Shown piece by piece: positions 1 through 8,680 of a stretch of 38,356 nt of DNA. A program made the translations under genes and the position numbers. The notes under the pieces are model-generated. The model saw only the letters and a list, made by a program, of their open reading frames with translations, did no database searches and had not been told where the DNA came from. Every line of letters begins with the position of its first letter. Positions within the stretch are counted from its first letter, which is position 1. The stretch is from Longimycelium tulufanense (GTDB lineage Bacteria; Actinomycetota; Actinomycetes; Mycobacteriales; Pseudonocardiaceae). Location of the stretch: the NCBI RefSeq assembly GCF_014645795.1, contig NZ_BMMK01000044.1:1-38356 (forward strand). The letters run 5' to 3'.

Positions 1-118
1 CGACCCTCCCGCCGACTATCTCGCCGCCCGCGCGACCGTCGCCGCACTGGAGACCTGGCTCCCCACCCACCTCACCCCGGATCTGCTTGCCCCGGAGAGG
101 GAAGGACGCACCCCGTGA
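1..118 (+). CDS. C-terminal end of an unidentified protein (5' truncated)
   Basis: An open frame runs in from the left edge (codons begin at base 2) and stops at TGA 116-118. The stop overlaps the GTG start of the next gene by four bases (GTGA), the coupling seen all over this window, which supports it as a real gene. The visible 38 residues include a hydrophobic/acidic stretch (ADYLAARATVAALETWL) that looks helical. No family can be assigned from this remnant. Confidence 0.6.
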   Translation, partial: DPPADYLAARATVAALETWLPTHLTPDLLAPEREGRTP

Positions 119-759
119 CCCCGCCCATGGACGAGCCCATCGACGCCCGGCTCATCGGCGCCAACCCGGATCAGCTCCTCGCCATCGCCCACGCCATGCG
201 CAACGGAACCCCGCTCACCATCCCGCGCCTGCGCGCCCCCTATAAGGGACGCAAGCAACCTGCGCCGGGCGAGGCGTGGGAACACCTGCTGCGCTTCCAG
301 ATCACCGGTATCAGCAACCAGGATGGCGGGCGCTCCCCTTCCCCGGCGTCCTCGACCACACCGACAGACACCGCGCCACCAGCCACCACGCATCGCCGCG
401 AACTGCACCGCCAGACCTGGCATCCCCTCCGTCCCGGAGACGTCGTCCTGGTCCAGCCCGACCACACCGGATACGGCGCCACCTACGCCGCCGTCGAGTC
501 CCCCGCCGGACCCGACCGGCGCGACGGCAGCGCCCGCCTCATCCTGCTCACCGCCGCCACCCACGACGATGATGCAGGCGGCATCACCCCCGACATTGAG
601 CCGATCGACCTCGACACCCTCACCGGACAGACCCCACCCGTCGCCGCCCGCACCAGCACACTCTTCGACCTGTGGTTCGACCGGCAGATCGGACCCCGGC
701 GACTCACCATCGTCCGCGCCGGCCGCGTCGTCCACGACGGACCAGGCCGCCACCCGTAG
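115..759 (+). CDS. Hypothetical protein coupled to the upstream gene
   Basis: 214 residues from a GTG start that overlaps the previous stop. The N-terminal part (about 1-75) is mixed helical, with IGANPDQLLAIAHAMRNG and a basic stretch YKGRKQP. A Thr/Pro-rich linker follows at about 75-100, then a beta-rich part with RPGDVVLVQPDHTGYGATY and LFDLWFDRQIGPRRLTIVRAG. I do not recognise the family. It converges on the exonuclease gene with only 24 bases between. One copy of the 17-bp palindrome lies inside it, encoding DDAGGIT, a different frame from the copies that encode MPAAS or MQAAS elsewhere. Confidence 0.6.
   Translation: MTPPMDEPIDARLIGANPDQLLAIAHAMRNGTPLTIPRLRAPYKGRKQPAPGEAWEHLLRFQITGISNQDGGRSPSPASSTTPTDTAPPATTHRRELHRQTWHPLRPGDVVLVQPDHTGYGATYAAVESPAGPDRRDGSARLILLTAATHDDDAGGITPDIEPIDLDTLTGQTPPVAARTSTLFDLWFDRQIGPRRLTIVRAGRVVHDGPGRHP
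570..586. promoter_or_regulatory. 17-bp palindrome, copy 1
   Basis: TGATGC-AGGCG-GCATCA, perfect 6-5-6 inverted repeat inside the 115-759 gene. It has the same spacer as copy 2 in the relaxase gene. Probably a protein-binding site; the binding protein is unknown. Confidence 0.75.
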
Positions 760-783
760 CCTGCGACCACGCCAAGGCGAGCG

Positions 784-2364
784 TCACGGGGCGGTCATGC
801 GCAGCAAATGATGCCGCGTCTGCCGGGCATCACCCAACGCGCGGTGCCCGCCGCCGTTGGGCAGCCACCGGCGGGACCGGGCGTGATCCGAGCGTGGCAC
901 CATCACGTCCGCCCACAGGCGCGGATCGGCCAGCCGGGTCCGGCGGATGCTGTACCGCTCACAGTCCCTCGCGACCACGGACCGGTCATAGTCGGCGTGG
1001 TAGGCCAGGATCGTGCGCCCCTTCGTGACGCGCAGGACACGCTTGTAGACGGCCGGCCACGTCGGGACGCCCGGGGCGGTGACTTCCTCGTCGGTGATGC
1101 CGTGAACCGCGTAGGCGCCGGGTTGAATCGGGACGCCCGGGTTCACCAACGTGTTCAACAGCGTCTTGCCGGTGCTGGCGTCGATCACCGCGATCTCACA
1201 CACCGCGCCGTACAGGTCGGTCGTCTCGGTGTCGAGGATGACCGCCCGGCCCGGTTCGAGCATCGCGCGAGCGAACCGGATTGCCGCACCCGCCGCAGAG
1301 TGTAACCGGATGCATCGCCGATGCCGCCGCACCGCCGGATTGGCAGCGATGGCGGCCACCACGTCCCCCTTGGTGGGGCCGCCCTCGATGCGCTCCCAGT
1401 CGATCTCCCACACATCCGGGCCGGGCACCCACCAGCCCCACATCTCGATCCCATGCTGGGCGCCGAAGTCCCGCAGGAACGCGCGGATCACGTCCGCCCG
1501 GGTCGCCGCGCGTCCGCCCACCAGATCCAGCAGCGGCGACCGCTCCCCTTTCGGCGTCTCGCGCACCTCCGACCAGTTGATATCGGGCCGCTCCAGCAGG
1601 GTGTCCACATCTCCGGCCCGATACAGCGGAACGTCGACCGTCCGGTACCGGCCCACGACTTTCTCGTGGACCTTCGTTGGGGTCAGCCATCCCGCTTCCA
1701 CCGCGATGTCCACGTGCCGCCGCATCACATCCAGGCGCTCGGCGACCTGGTCGGCCGTCAGCAGCCGGTCCGCCTCGACCTGCGCGCACAACACCGCATC
1801 CGCCGCCAGCGCGTCGAGGTCCGCACGGGCGATACGGCCGAGCCGGCCGCGCGGAATCTTCCGCTCGGCCGTGACCCGCTCGACGTCCTCGCGCCGCCAC
1901 CCCAGCCGCTCGCACGCCTCGTCCACCGACACTGACGACGCCATCCACGCCTCACGCGCGGTGATGACCTCCTGCACCTGGTCGACGGTCAGCGCGTCCA
2001 GCTCAGCCGGCGCGAACAAATCATGCCTCCGGCCCTTCCGATCCACGAACACCTCAACTACCGCCAGGTACCCGCCCTCCGCTAGGGCCTCAACGTCACT
2101 CCCCCGCACATCCAGCCCAAGCCGCGACCGGACCCGCTCCGCCGCCCGCGCCGCGCCAATCGGATGCTCGGCACCGAACCGCTCCACAATCTCCGGCACC
2201 AGCGCGCGGATCTCCTCCACCTGCTCCGGCAACCATCCACGGTCGTGACCCCGCAGCGGCAGCATCCCCACCGACTCGGCGCGCTCTACCTGCCACCGCC
2301 GCAAGCCGACCGTCTCCGCCAACACCAGCGGACCGTAGACGCTGCGCGAGACACCGGCGGTCAT
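784..2364 (-). CDS. DEDDh 3'-5' exonuclease fused to helix-turn-helix modules
   Basis: 526 residues; ATG at 2364 is chosen because GGGGGAG sits about 7 bases upstream. The C-terminal 150 residues are a DnaQ-type exonuclease: LDTETT (D378, E380), HGITDEEV after it, YHADYD (D460) and HRALGDA (H507, D512), the full DEDDh set. The N-terminal 370 residues carry three MerR/excisionase-like helix-turn-helix segments, near residues 8-55 (ETVGLRRWQVERAE), 145-185 (DEACERLGWRREDV) and 201-257 (ADQVAERLDVMRRHVDIA). Known family biochemistry predicts metal-dependent DNA or RNA trimming; target recognition by the HTH modules is inference. Its place beside the transfer genes suggests a role in element DNA processing or defence. 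Confidence 0.8.
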   Translation of the reverse strand: MTAGVSRSVYGPLVLAETVGLRRWQVERAESVGMLPLRGHDRGWLPEQVEEIRALVPEIVERFGAEHPIGAARAAERVRSRLGLDVRGSDVEALAEGGYLAVVEVFVDRKGRRHDLFAPAELDALTVDQVQEVITAREAWMASSVSVDEACERLGWRREDVERVTAERKIPRGRLGRIARADLDALAADAVLCAQVEADRLLTADQVAERLDVMRRHVDIAVEAGWLTPTKVHEKVVGRYRTVDVPLYRAGDVDTLLERPDINWSEVRETPKGERSPLLDLVGGRAATRADVIRAFLRDFGAQHGIEMWGWWVPGPDVWEIDWERIEGGPTKGDVVAAIAANPAVRRHRRCIRLHSAAGAAIRFARAMLEPGRAVILDTETTDLYGAVCEIAVIDASTGKTLLNTLVNPGVPIQPGAYAVHGITDEEVTAPGVPTWPAVYKRVLRVTKGRTILAYHADYDRSVVARDCERYSIRRTRLADPRLWADVMVPRSDHARSRRWLPNGGGHRALGDARQTRHHLLRMTAP

Positions 2365-2519
2365 CCCAGCGCTCCCCCTCTCCTCACCCGGCAAACTCGC
2401 CCGATCAACGAACGCGGTGATCCTCCCAGCCGAGGCCGACACGACAGCAGGGGGCGGAGACCCATTCCTCTTCATGCTCACCCAGAAGACTGACCGGAAC
2501 GGAATGGGGAGATGTCGTA

Positions 2520-2720
2520 GTGAGCAACCGCGAGAAGCGGTTGACCCGTCAAAGCGATGTCGAGCTCCTGTCTGGCTGGTCATACACCGGTGTCGAGCAC
2601 GCAGCCGTCCGCAACGAGATCTACGACGGATTCCCGGCGATCGCCGAGGAGCTGGCTCGGATCGCGCCAACCACGACGGCGACAATGCTCGACATCCCTG
2701 CCGGGCCGCTGCTGCCGTAG
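2520..2720 (+). CDS. Small hypothetical protein (66 aa)
   Basis: GTG start at 2520 with a GGGGAG ribosome site 8 bases upstream, and a strong terminator hairpin just after its stop. The protein is acidic/amphipathic, with a segment EIYDGFPAIAEELARIAP. It is divergent from the exonuclease gene; the 155 bases between them must hold both promoters, but no clear -35/-10 pair is seen. No family recognised. Confidence 0.5.
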   Translation: MSNREKRLTRQSDVELLSGWSYTGVEHAAVRNEIYDGFPAIAEELARIAPTTTATMLDIPAGPLLP

Positions 2721-2737
2721 CCGGGCCGGCGTACAGA

Positions 2738-2782
2738 AACCGGGGAGAGGGGAGCGTCTGACGCGCTCCCCTCTCCCCGGTT
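2738..2782. terminator. Bidirectional terminator hairpin
   Basis: Perfect 19-bp stem: the left arm starts AACCGGGGAG at 2738-2756 and pairs with 2764-2782 across a 7-base loop. It lies between the convergent genes ending at 2720 (+) and 2803 (-), so it can serve both. No long T-run follows, which is usual for high-GC actinomycetes. Confidence 0.8.
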
Positions 2783-2802
2783 AACCCTCAGCCGTCGCGT
2801 AC

Positions 2803-3261
2803 CTACCCCGCGGCGGCTTCCTGCTCCCCCAAGCCCCCGCCGGATGGGAGTGGCGCAACCGTAGGAGACGCCATCTCCACCGCCGGCTTCGCTGTATCGG
2901 CAGCGGGCTCCACTGTGGTCTGCTCCTGCTTCGCCGCCGACTTCGTGCGGGTCCGCTTGGGTATCGGCGCTACCTTGCGCAGCCTCGCGTACTCGCTGTC
3001 ATCCGCGATGTCCAGCAGTTCCCGGATGCGCGCCGTGGTCTCGCCGAGCTGGTGTAGCTCCGCCATCGCCTGAGCCATCCGCTGCTCCGATGCGGTGACC
3101 GTGGACAGCGCCTCGTCTCGGATAAGACGAGCCTCCATGAAGGCCACCATCAGATCCTCGATCTTGCGTTCGCGTTCCTGACGCTGTGCGTCCAGCTCCG
3201 CCTTCCGCTTGCGAGCCAGCTCCCGCGCCTTCACCTGTGCAGAGGTTCGTCGTGTCCCCAT
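2803..3261 (-). CDS. Basic coiled-coil protein divergent from the relaxase
   Basis: 152 residues from ATG 3261. Residues 5-80 are very rich in K/R/E/Q and predicted helical (ARELARKRKAELDAQRQERE), followed by IADDSEYARLRKVAPIPKRTRTK and an acidic, Pro/Ala-rich tail. Position and composition fit a relaxosome accessory protein binding the DNA between it and the relaxase gene, but no ribbon-helix-helix or HTH motif is evident, so that role is inference. Two CCTAACGGT direct repeats lie 11 and 46 bases upstream of its start and could be its operator. Confidence 0.6.
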   Translation of the reverse strand: MGTRRTSAQVKARELARKRKAELDAQRQERERKIEDLMVAFMEARLIRDEALSTVTASEQRMAQAMAELHQLGETTARIRELLDIADDSEYARLRKVAPIPKRTRTKSAAKQEQTTVEPAADTAKPAVEMASPTVAPLPSGGGLGEQEAAAG

Positions 3262-3658
3262 ACCACCGCACCCTAACGGTCGCGTTGATGAGGAAACTCC
3301 CCAACTCCTAACGGTTGCGCTCGCCACGCTCGCGCCCGGATGCGGAAGAACACGCTTGGAACAACCTGGCGGGCAGCAACACCACAATCTAGCTCACGGC
3401 CCGAGATCGCCGGTGAGCCTGGCGGCAGCACTCTCCCCTGGCTATCCATGCTCGCCGGCGGCGCGCCCCACGTCGCGCCCTCGCTCGCTTGCCGCTCGCT
3501 CGGCGCTCTCCCGGGCCCGCGCCGCCACTATCCGCCGAACCCCCTCCTCGGCGCGCCCCCAGCTCCGCCACACCTCTGGCACTATGCAGTGTGCGGAAGT
3601 AAAGGCCTGGCGGGGGCCGGGTACGATCGCCTCCGGAGAGGGGGTGATCGGGTCCGTG
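3262..3658. other. Candidate oriT / relaxase promoter region
   Basis: 397 non-coding bases between divergent genes. It holds two CCTAACGGT direct repeats (3272-3280, 3307-3315; 35-base period), two GGCGCGCCCC repeats exactly 90 bases apart (3460-3469, 3550-3559), clustered GCTCGCT repeats near 3481-3502, and a short inverted repeat CACT-ATGC-AGTG (3580-3591) about 70 bases before the relaxase start. MobF relaxases are usually encoded beside their oriT, and repeats plus a small hairpin are typical, but I cannot identify the nick site. Confidence 0.45.
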
Positions 3659-6600
3659 ATGACGTTGCACGTCCTGCACGCAGGGGACGGCTACACGTAC
3701 CTCACGCGGCAGGTGGCGACCGGCGACGTGCAGCGCCAGGGCAAGGCCGAGGCGGACCCGATGACTGCCTACTACACCCAAGCCGGTGCGCCCCCAGGCC
3801 AGTGGGTCGGCTCCGGATGTGCCGAGTTAGGTGTCTCCGGCGAGGTGTCCGAAGCCCAGATGCAGGCGCTCTTTGGGGAGGGTTTGCATCCCGAGGCGGA
3901 CTCTCTGATCGCCGAGAAGATCGCCGAAGGTGTGTCGATCAAGGAGGCGATCAACGCCGTCCGACTCGGCCGCCGGTTCGCACAGTACGACAAACAGATC
4001 CCGCTCGCGGTCGAGCTGCGCGCCGCCTACGAGCGGTTCGAGCAGCGCGAGCAGCGCCGGCCCACGGTTGAGGAGCGGCGCGAGATCAAGGAGAACACGG
4101 CCGCCGCGCTGCTGAAGCTGAAGGACCCGCATCGGGTCTGGACGAAGCCGGAGATCCGTAAGTTCATCGTCGACGAGCTGGGCAAGGCGCGTCAGCCAGT
4201 CGCGGGGTTCGACTGCGTGTTCACTCCGCCCAAGTCGGCCAGCCTGATGTGGGCATTCGGTGATCACGAGATCCGCACATTGGTCGAGCAGGCCCACGAA
4301 GAAGCATGGCGGGACGCCCTCAGCTACGGCGAGAAGGAAGGCGCCTACACCCGGGTTGGGGCCGGCGGAGTGGCCCAGGTCGACACCTCCGGGTTCGTGG
4401 CGACGGCCTTCCAACACCGCGATTCCCGCGCCGGAGACCCCAACCTGCACACCCACGTCGCCATCTCCAATCGGGTACTCGCCGCAGATGGGAAGTGGCG
4501 CACGCTGGACTCCCGGCAGATGCACCGCATCGCCGTCAGCATGAGCGAGCGGTACAACGCACGGTTCGAGGACAACATGGTGCGCCTGCTGGGAGTGCGG
4601 TGGATCGAGCGCAGCAAGGGCAGCGACAAGCGGCCCGTACGCGAGATCGACGGCATCCCCGAAAAGCTGATCAAGTGGTTCTCGCGTCGACGCGAGCAGG
4701 TTGAAAACGGCTACGACAAGCTCGTGCGGGACTACGTCCGCAAGCACGGCCGCACTCCCCCACGCAGTGTGCAGTACCGGCTCGCGCAGCAGGCTTGTCT
4801 GGACGATCGGCCCCACAAGGACGGGCCGAAGACGATGGCCGAGCAGGTCACCGAGTGGTTTCAGCGCGCCGCCCAGATCCTCCCTGGGGTCGACGTGCGC
4901 GCCCTGATGCAGGCGGCATCAGGGCGTGAACCGACCGGCCGCACGGCGGCCGAAGTGGACCTCGAGGCCCTGGCTGCTGTGGTCATCGACACCGTGTCCA
5001 CGCACCGTGCGACGTGGACGATCTACCACGTTCGCCCTGAGGTTGAGCGGCAACTGCGGGGCGTGCAGTTCGCATCCACCGTCGAGCGGGACGCGCTCGT
5101 GGCGACCGTTGTGCAGCGCGCCCTCGGCGTAGAGTCCGTGATGCTGGACATCGAAGTGGACGCCGCACCACGACTGTTGCAGCGCGCCAACGGGGAATCG
5201 GTGTTCCGCCGGAGAGGCGCCGAGCGGTACACCTCGACCGCAGTCCTCGATGCCGAGGAACGGCTTGTGCGCGCCGCACGTACCCGGCGGGGTCCGACGG
5301 CCGCAACCGCCGTCATCGACGCGGCGATCGCCCGGCTGGAGCGCCGGACCTGGCGCGGCAAGAAGCACCTCAACAAGGGGCAGCGCGAGCTGGTCCATCA
5401 CTTCGTCGGCTCCGGACTCGCCGTCGCGGTGGGAATCGGCCCGCCCGGAACGGGCAAAAGCACCGCCATGCGAGCAGTCCGCGCCGCGTGGGAGACCACC
5501 GGTGGACGTGTCATCGGGTTGGCTCCCTCGGCCGCAGCCGCCGCCGTACTCGGTGAGGAACTGGGTGTGCAGGCCGACACGATGCATCGCCTGTTGACCA
5601 CCCACCGGCACGGCATCGACGTGGACGTGCGCGCCGGAGACATGCTCCTGGTCGACGAAGCGGGCATGGCCGGCACCCGCATGTTGGACGAGATCGTGAC
5701 CCTCGCCGGGGAGCGAGGCGCGGTCGTGCGCCTCGTTGGAGACTACCGACAGCTCACCGCCGTGGAGGCCGGCGGCGCGCTCCGGTTGCTCCATCACGAG
5801 GCGGGCGGGGTCGAGCTGACCGAGGTCCGGCGGTTCCGTGACCCCGAGGAAGCAGACGCCCTACTGGCCTTCCGGGTCGGCGACACCGCCGCCGCGGACT
5901 GGTATGCGGACAACAACCGGCTGCGCTCCGGTGTCCGCTCCGCCGTCCTGGACCAGCTCTACGAGGACTGGCGAGCCGACCAGGACTCCGGCCGCACGAG
6001 CATCATGATCTCCGACAACAACGAGACCGTGCGTCAGCTCTCGTTGCGCGCCCAAGCCGACAGGCGCGCCGCCGGCCTCGTCGAGGCCGAGGGCGTCGAG
6101 CTGCACGATGGCACCACCGCCAGCACCGGCGACATCATCGTCACACGCAAGAACAAACGCCGGCTGATCGTGTTCCGCGCGCTCGACTACGTGAAGAACG
6201 GCGACCTGTGGACGGTCGAACGCCGTCACAACGACGGCCGCCTCCTGCTCCGCCACCTCACCCACGGCGGGCGCATCACCTTGCCCGCAGACTACGTGCG
6301 CCAGCACGTCGAGCTGGGCTACGCGTCGACGATCCACCGAAGCCAGGGCCTCACCGTCGACATCACCCGCGCTCACCTGTCCCCCTCGACGACCCGCGAG
6401 GCCGGCCTCGTGGCGCTGTCCCGAGGCATTGAGGCCAACTACGGCTACCTGGAGACCGACCAGGTCATCGGTGCCGACGAGCCCGAAACGCTGCCGGGTG
6501 ACCTGTTCTATCGGGAACGCAATCGCACCCTTGCCCGCGACATGCTCGCGGCGATCATCCGCCACGAAGGGGCCGAAGCCAGCGCCACCGAGGAGATGCG

Positions 6601-8680
6601 CGCCGCGCAGGAAGCGCCCTACCAGCTCGACAACGCCGTCCCCCAATACATCTATGGCCTGCACCTGCACAGCGGCGACCAGGCCGAGGAACAGGCCGAG
6701 CAGTGGGTCCGCGCCGGGATGCCGGAGCAGGCCGAGGAGATCCTGTCCGACGAAGCATGGCCCGCGCTGGCCGCTGTCCTGCACGAGGTCGCCGAGGCCG
6801 GAACCGACCCGGCCGCCCTGCTGGCCGAGGCGGCCGAGGAGCGAGAGCTGGACACCGCCGAGAGTATCGCCCAGGTGATGCACTACCGCGTCACGGGCGT
6901 GTTGGAGGACATCGAGTACACCGACACGACTGCACCGAGCCGTCCGGCCGACCTGCCAGGGTGGGTTGCCAGCCCGCCGAGCGAGACACCGTTTCCGGAG
7001 TACCAGCAACTGCCGGAGTACGTGCGCGAAGTCGCTATGCGCCCGGAACCGGACCCCCAGCACGCCCCCTACGGTGGGCCGGGACCGCGCCAACTCCTGC
7101 TGCCGCTCAACACCAGCGAGCCGACGGAGACGGCCGCGCCGACGCCCGCCGAGCTGGCCCTGTTCGACCTCGACCCGCCGACCGTGAACACTGCGGAGTA
7201 CGTCGAAACCGCGCTGGAGCCGGCCGAGCTGGGCGGCCCGGACCCGAGCCAACTGCTCCTAGTCTCCGTCGACGAGCAGCCCACCGAGGACACCGGTCCG
7301 GCGGCCGTCGACCCCGCTCAGCTCGCGTTGTTCAGCGCCACCGAACCCCGCCGACAGACCGATCTCATGGACCTGGCCGACTGGCTCGGCCGCCAGGCCG
7401 AGCGCATCGCCGGCCGCGTCCGCACCCTCGGCCAACGCGCCGCCGACCGGCTCCCGGCATGGACGCGCGAGCTGGGACCGGCGCCCGACGACCCGCTGGA
7501 CCGCGCCGACTGGCTGGCCTCAGCGGGACAGGTGGCCGCCTACCGCGAGCACTGGCACATCCCCGACAGCGACCCGGCCCTGTTGGGGCCGGCCAACGTG
7601 CGCGGCACCCAACGCCGTGCCCGGCAATGGGTCCTGCGCTATCTCGGCCGCCGTCCCGAGCGTGAACCCGCCCTCGTCGGCGGCCCCCGCACGCGGACCC
7701 CACACCGGGCGAACGCCGCTCGCCCGGCCGACTTCGCGACGCAGATCAGGGTCAGCTGTAACCAGTGGCTCCACCACGAGGCGCAGCAGTGGGTCCGCGC
7801 CGGACTGCCCCAGCACGCCGAAACGATCCTCGCCGACCCGGCATGGCCCGCCCTCGCCGCCCGGCTTCACACCGTTGAAGCCGCCGGCCTCGACCCCGCC
7901 GCGGTGCTCCCCGAACAAGCCGCCGCCCGCGAACTCGACACCGCCGAGAGCATCGCCCAGGTCCTGCACTACCGGGTGGGAACGGTGCTCCCCAACACCC
8001 CGCAGGCCCGCGCGACACAGCCGGCATCAGCGCCGCTGACCCCCGAAGCCCGCGCCATTCGCGACCGCCTGGCCGACGCAGGACGAACGCGGCGCGAGCA
8101 GAAACACGCCGTCGCGCCGCCGATCACGAGCAACCAGGCCGAGCCGCCGGCAGCCAGCCCGGCCGAGGCCACCGCAGCACCGCCTCCCGCCGGACCCGAC
8201 CCGACCGCACCGGACTTCTGGCAGCAGGTCGCCGACGCCAGCGAGACCTACCTCCAACAGGTCGAGCAGCTCGACACCAGCGAGCCCGAAGACGGTCCCG
8301 CACCCGAGGAACCGGCCGCACCGGTCGAGCCGACGCCCGCCGAGCCGGAGACCCCGAGCCAGCCGGCAACAGTGGCCGAACGCCTCGCCGCGATCCGCCG
8401 CACGCTCTCCGGCCCGGACGAGGAACCGCAGCCTCAGCCCGAAGCGATCGACCCTGACATCGAACTCAGCGAGCTTGAAGTGGACCAGGACGTCGACCTC
8501 GAGCCGGCCGCCATCATGGGCGAGGCCGAGATCGAACTGGACGACATCGAACCGCACCCCGACGTAATGGGCGCCGACGAGAATGAGACGGACCAGGACC
8601 AGAGGCGGCAGCAGGTCGCCGACGAGGAATACCGGCGAGCCTACGAGCACGGCAGGGACGAAGGGATCGAGCGTGACTAA
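3659..8680 (+). CDS. MobF/TrwC-type conjugative relaxase-helicase
   Basis: 1,673 residues from ATG 3659 (GTG 3656 also possible; GGAGAGGGG lies upstream). The start MTLHVLHAGDGYTYLTRQV carries candidate nicking tyrosines Y12/Y14. The metal-binding HUH set is H253, H264, H266 (HRD...NLHTH). A RecD-like superfamily I helicase follows: Walker A GPPGTGKST at 594-602, Walker B LLVDEAGM at 663-670, VGDYRQL, and YASTIHRSQGLTVD. It would nick oriT and unwind the transferred strand, then dock at the VirD4 protein. The C-terminal 650 residues are acidic and Pro/Ala-rich. They contain a duplicated segment of about 70 residues (1015-1082 and 1374-1444) and four short motifs resembling sliding-clamp ligands (1145, 1165, 1198, 1221). 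It is followed by an overlapping lipoprotein gene. Confidence 0.95.
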   Translation: MTLHVLHAGDGYTYLTRQVATGDVQRQGKAEADPMTAYYTQAGAPPGQWVGSGCAELGVSGEVSEAQMQALFGEGLHPEADSLIAEKIAEGVSIKEAINAVRLGRRFAQYDKQIPLAVELRAAYERFEQREQRRPTVEERREIKENTAAALLKLKDPHRVWTKPEIRKFIVDELGKARQPVAGFDCVFTPPKSASLMWAFGDHEIRTLVEQAHEEAWRDALSYGEKEGAYTRVGAGGVAQVDTSGFVATAFQHRDSRAGDPNLHTHVAISNRVLAADGKWRTLDSRQMHRIAVSMSERYNARFEDNMVRLLGVRWIERSKGSDKRPVREIDGIPEKLIKWFSRRREQVENGYDKLVRDYVRKHGRTPPRSVQYRLAQQACLDDRPHKDGPKTMAEQVTEWFQRAAQILPGVDVRALMQAASGREPTGRTAAEVDLEALAAVVIDTVSTHRATWTIYHVRPEVERQLRGVQFASTVERDALVATVVQRALGVESVMLDIEVDAAPRLLQRANGESVFRRRGAERYTSTAVLDAEERLVRAARTRRGPTAATAVIDAAIARLERRTWRGKKHLNKGQRELVHHFVGSGLAVAVGIGPPGTGKSTAMRAVRAAWETTGGRVIGLAPSAAAAAVLGEELGVQADTMHRLLTTHRHGIDVDVRAGDMLLVDEAGMAGTRMLDEIVTLAGERGAVVRLVGDYRQLTAVEAGGALRLLHHEAGGVELTEVRRFRDPEEADALLAFRVGDTAAADWYADNNRLRSGVRSAVLDQLYEDWRADQDSGRTSIMISDNNETVRQLSLRAQADRRAAGLVEAEGVELHDGTTASTGDIIVTRKNKRRLIVFRALDYVKNGDLWTVERRHNDGRLLLRHLTHGGRITLPADYVRQHVELGYASTIHRSQGLTVDITRAHLSPSTTREAGLVALSRGIEANYGYLETDQVIGADEPETLPGDLFYRERNRTLARDMLAAIIRHEGAEASATEEMRAAQEAPYQLDNAVPQYIYGLHLHSGDQAEEQAEQWVRAGMPEQAEEILSDEAWPALAAVLHEVAEAGTDPAALLAEAAEERELDTAESIAQVMHYRVTGVLEDIEYTDTTAPSRPADLPGWVASPPSETPFPEYQQLPEYVREVAMRPEPDPQHAPYGGPGPRQLLLPLNTSEPTETAAPTPAELALFDLDPPTVNTAEYVETALEPAELGGPDPSQLLLVSVDEQPTEDTGPAAVDPAQLALFSATEPRRQTDLMDLADWLGRQAERIAGRVRTLGQRAADRLPAWTRELGPAPDDPLDRADWLASAGQVAAYREHWHIPDSDPALLGPANVRGTQRRARQWVLRYLGRRPEREPALVGGPRTRTPHRANAARPADFATQIRVSCNQWLHHEAQQWVRAGLPQHAETILADPAWPALAARLHTVEAAGLDPAAVLPEQAAARELDTAESIAQVLHYRVGTVLPNTPQARATQPASAPLTPEARAIRDRLADAGRTRREQKHAVAPPITSNQAEPPAASPAEATAAPPPAGPDPTAPDFWQQVADASETYLQQVEQLDTSEPEDGPAPEEPAAPVEPTPAEPETPSQPATVAERLAAIRRTLSGPDEEPQPQPEAIDPDIELSELEVDQDVDLEPAAIMGEAEIELDDIEPHPDVMGADENETDQDQRRQQVADEEYRRAYEHGRDEGIERD
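4905..4921. promoter_or_regulatory. 17-bp palindrome, copy 2
   Basis: TGATGC-AGGCG-GCATCA inside the relaxase gene, encoding MQAAS. Identical to copy 1 including the spacer. Confidence 0.75.

Noticed and set aside
1151-2248. Long + strand open frame opposite the exonuclease gene
   Set aside because: Ser/Arg/Thr-rich antisense composition typical of the complement of a high-GC gene; no motifs.
3209-3658. Upstream extension of the relaxase frame by 150 codons
   Set aside because: The extension is Arg/Pro/Ser-rich, covers the repeats, and the MobF start (MTLHVLHAGDGYTYL) fits the family only from 3659.
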